Source: Alphaproteobacteria bacterium
GTDB taxonomy: Bacteria > Pseudomonadota > Alphaproteobacteria > Geminicoccales > Geminicoccaceae
Assembly (NCBI GenBank): GCA_026982585.1
Contig: JALSGW010000057.1
Location: 1 to 5,740, forward strand
Reading direction: 5' to 3'
Length of the DNA stretch: 5,740 nucleotides
Positions 4,498 through 5,740 of this stretch are shown here, one piece after another (the first letter of the stretch is position 1; every line of letters begins with the position of its first letter). A program made the position numbers and the translations under genes. The notes beneath the pieces are model-generated. The model was not told the origin of the DNA and did no database searches. It worked only from the letters and a program-made list of their open reading frames with translations.

Positions 4498-5740
4498 ATG
4501 AGTGTCGTTGTGCGGTTTGCTCCTTCACCGACAGGCGATTTGCATCTGGGCAGCGCCCGCACCGCCTTGTTCAACTGGCTCTACGCCCGGCATATGGAGG
4601 GGCGGTATCTGCTCCGCATCGAGGACACCGATCGGGCCCGTTCGACCCGAGAGGCGGTGGAGGTGATCTTCGAGGGGCTTGGCTGGCTCGAGCTGATGCC
4701 GGACGAGCCGGCGGTGTTCCAGTCCCAGCGTCAGGCGCGCCACCGGGAGGTGGCCGAGCGCCTGTTGCGCGAAGGGCGGGCGTATCGTTGCTGGTGCACG
4801 CCGGAGGAGCTCGCCGCGCGCCGCGAGCAAGCCCGCCGCGAGGGCCGGCCGCTCGGTTACGATCGCCGCTGCCGGGAGCTGCCGCCGCACTACCGGCGGC
4901 CGGGGGTGGATCCGGTGGTGCGCCTGCGGGTGCCGCTCGAGGGCACGACGGTGGTGGAGGATCTCGTGCAGGGCACCGTCGAGGTGGAGAACGCGCGTCT
5001 CGACGACATGGTGCTGTTGCGCGCGGACGGCTCGCCCACCTACATGCTGTCGGTGGTGGTGGACGATCTCGACATGGGCATCACCCACGTCATCCGCGGC
5101 GACGACCACCTCACCAACACCTTCCGTCAGCTCCAGATCTACCGCGCGCTCGAGGCCCAGCCGCCGCGTTTCGCCCACATCCCGCTGATCCACGGTCCGG
5201 ACGGCCGCAAGCTCAGCAAGCGACACGGCGCGGTCTCGGTGCTCCAGTACCGCGAGATGGGCATTCTGCCCGAGGCGCTGCGCAACTATCTCGCGCGTCT
5301 CGGCTGGTCGGTCGGCGATCGGGAGATCCTCTCCACCGAGGACATGGTGCGCCATTTCGACATCCGCGACGTGGGACGCGCCCCGGCCCGGTTCGATGTC
5401 GACAAGCTGTTGCACCTCAACGCCCACTGGCTCAGGCAGCGCAGCGATGCGGAGCTCGTCGAGCTGATCCGCCCCTGGCTCGAGCGGGCGGGGCTCGAGG
5501 TGGGGGCGGAGGGGCTAGATAGGCTTCGGGAGGGCATGGCGGAGCTCAAGGTCCGCGCCCGCACCCTGGCCGAGCTGGCGCAGCAGGCCCGCATCTATGT
5601 GGCGCCGCGGCCGCTCGCTCTGGATGCCAAGGCCGCGAAGTGGCTCGGCGAGGAGATGCGCCCCAGGCTCTTGCGCCTCGCCGAGCGGTTGCGCGGGCTC
5701 GAGGACTGGAGCCCCGAAGCGCTGGAGCGGCTCTGCCGGC
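4498..5740 (+). CDS. gltX: Glutamyl-tRNA synthetase, C-terminus cut by window edge
   Basis: This cytosolic class I synthetase charges tRNA(Glu) with glutamate using ATP (EC 6.1.1.17). The start is set by VRFAPSPTGDLHLGSARTA at 5-23, the universal N-terminus; HLGS at 16-19 is the HIGH motif. LLRIEDTD at 38-45 follows as usual. The zinc-finger-like insertion shows C98, C100, Y121 and C125, but residue 127 is Glu where E. coli has a His ligand. GSPTYMLSVVVDDLDMGITH (178-197) and VIRGDDHL (198-205) belong to the catalytic fold. The KMSKS loop is KLSKR at 238-242, within GRKLSKRHGA. From about residue 310 begins the helical anticodon-binding half. The window holds 414 codons; the usual length is about 470, so roughly 55 residues are missing. 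Alphaproteobacteria often carry two gltX copies, and which one this is, or whether it is discriminating, cannot be told here. Confidence 0.96.
   Translation, partial: MSVVVRFAPSPTGDLHLGSARTALFNWLYARHMEGRYLLRIEDTDRARSTREAVEVIFEGLGWLELMPDEPAVFQSQRQARHREVAERLLREGRAYRCWCTPEELAARREQARREGRPLGYDRRCRELPPHYRRPGVDPVVRLRVPLEGTTVVEDLVQGTVEVENARLDDMVLLRADGSPTYMLSVVVDDLDMGITHVIRGDDHLTNTFRQLQIYRALEAQPPRFAHIPLIHGPDGRKLSKRHGAVSVLQYREMGILPEALRNYLARLGWSVGDREILSTEDMVRHFDIRDVGRAPARFDVDKLLHLNAHWLRQRSDAELVELIRPWLERAGLEVGAEGLDRLREGMAELKVRARTLAELAQQARIYVAPRPLALDAKAAKWLGEEMRPRLLRLAERLRGLEDWSPEALERLCR

Noticed and set aside
2255..4528. 757-codon open frame on the minus strand, same strand as comEC but shifted
   Set aside because: It is dominated by Arg, Pro, Ala and Gly with no membrane segments or motifs, while the comEC frame over the same DNA carries all conserved ComEC motifs. 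High third-position GC keeps shifted frames open.
4525..5427. 300-codon minus-strand open frame opposite gltX
   Set aside because: His/Val/Glu/Leu-rich antisense shadow of a conserved gene, of the kind often mis-annotated as a hypothetical protein; no recognisable family.
4065..5522. 485-codon plus-strand open frame spanning the comEC start and gltX
   Set aside because: It is out of frame with gltX, whose frame has the full synthetase motif set, and is composed mostly of Arg, Ala, Gly and Pro.

Overview
The window is very GC-rich DNA (strongly biased to G/C at third codon positions). It suggests an alphaproteobacterium: the ComEC protein has the alphaproteobacterial C-terminus (no metallo-beta-lactamase domain, and a Cys-rich tail ending in RGRRPW), comEC diverges from gltX, and a thioredoxin-reductase-like ferredoxin-NADP reductase is paired with an adrenodoxin-type ferredoxin. 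The species cannot be told from sequence alone. It looks like ordinary chromosome: no tRNA, rRNA, insertion sequence, CRISPR array, prophage gene or long repeat was seen.

Layout, left to right. (1) 1-654, minus strand: the N-terminal 218 codons of a membrane-anchored methyl-accepting-chemotaxis-type protein, cut by the left edge. (2) 655-875: a non-coding gap holding a Shine-Dalgarno site, a GC hairpin and an AT-rich promoter-like island for that gene, and beside the ferredoxin stop a C-rich stretch that could end the upstream transcript. (3) 876-1190 and 1193-2218, minus strand: a [2Fe-2S] ferredoxin and its likely reductase, separated by 2 nt or overlapping by 4 nt depending on the start used. 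(4) 2302-4434, minus strand: comEC, the inner-membrane DNA-uptake channel. (5) 4435-4497: a 63-bp divergent gap. (6) 4498-5740, plus strand: gltX, glutamyl-tRNA synthetase, complete at the N-terminus and cut by the right edge.

How the genes work together: the reductase and ferredoxin form an apparent NADPH -> FAD -> [2Fe-2S] electron-delivery module, but no terminal acceptor (P450, oxygenase, Fe-S assembly gene) lies in the window. comEC, the reductase and the ferredoxin run in the same direction and could be partly co-transcribed, although an 83-bp gap separates comEC from the reductase. gltX is a housekeeping gene and the receptor-like gene is functionally separate.

I found no convincing new system. 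The points most worth a second look are the receptor with almost no periplasmic part and no visible HAMP domain, the orphan reductase/ferredoxin pair, and the ComEC variant with a Cys-containing tail in place of the usual hydrolase domain. Because the DNA is so GC-rich, many long open frames (up to about 757 codons) lie antisense to or out of frame with the real genes; these were judged to be shadows.
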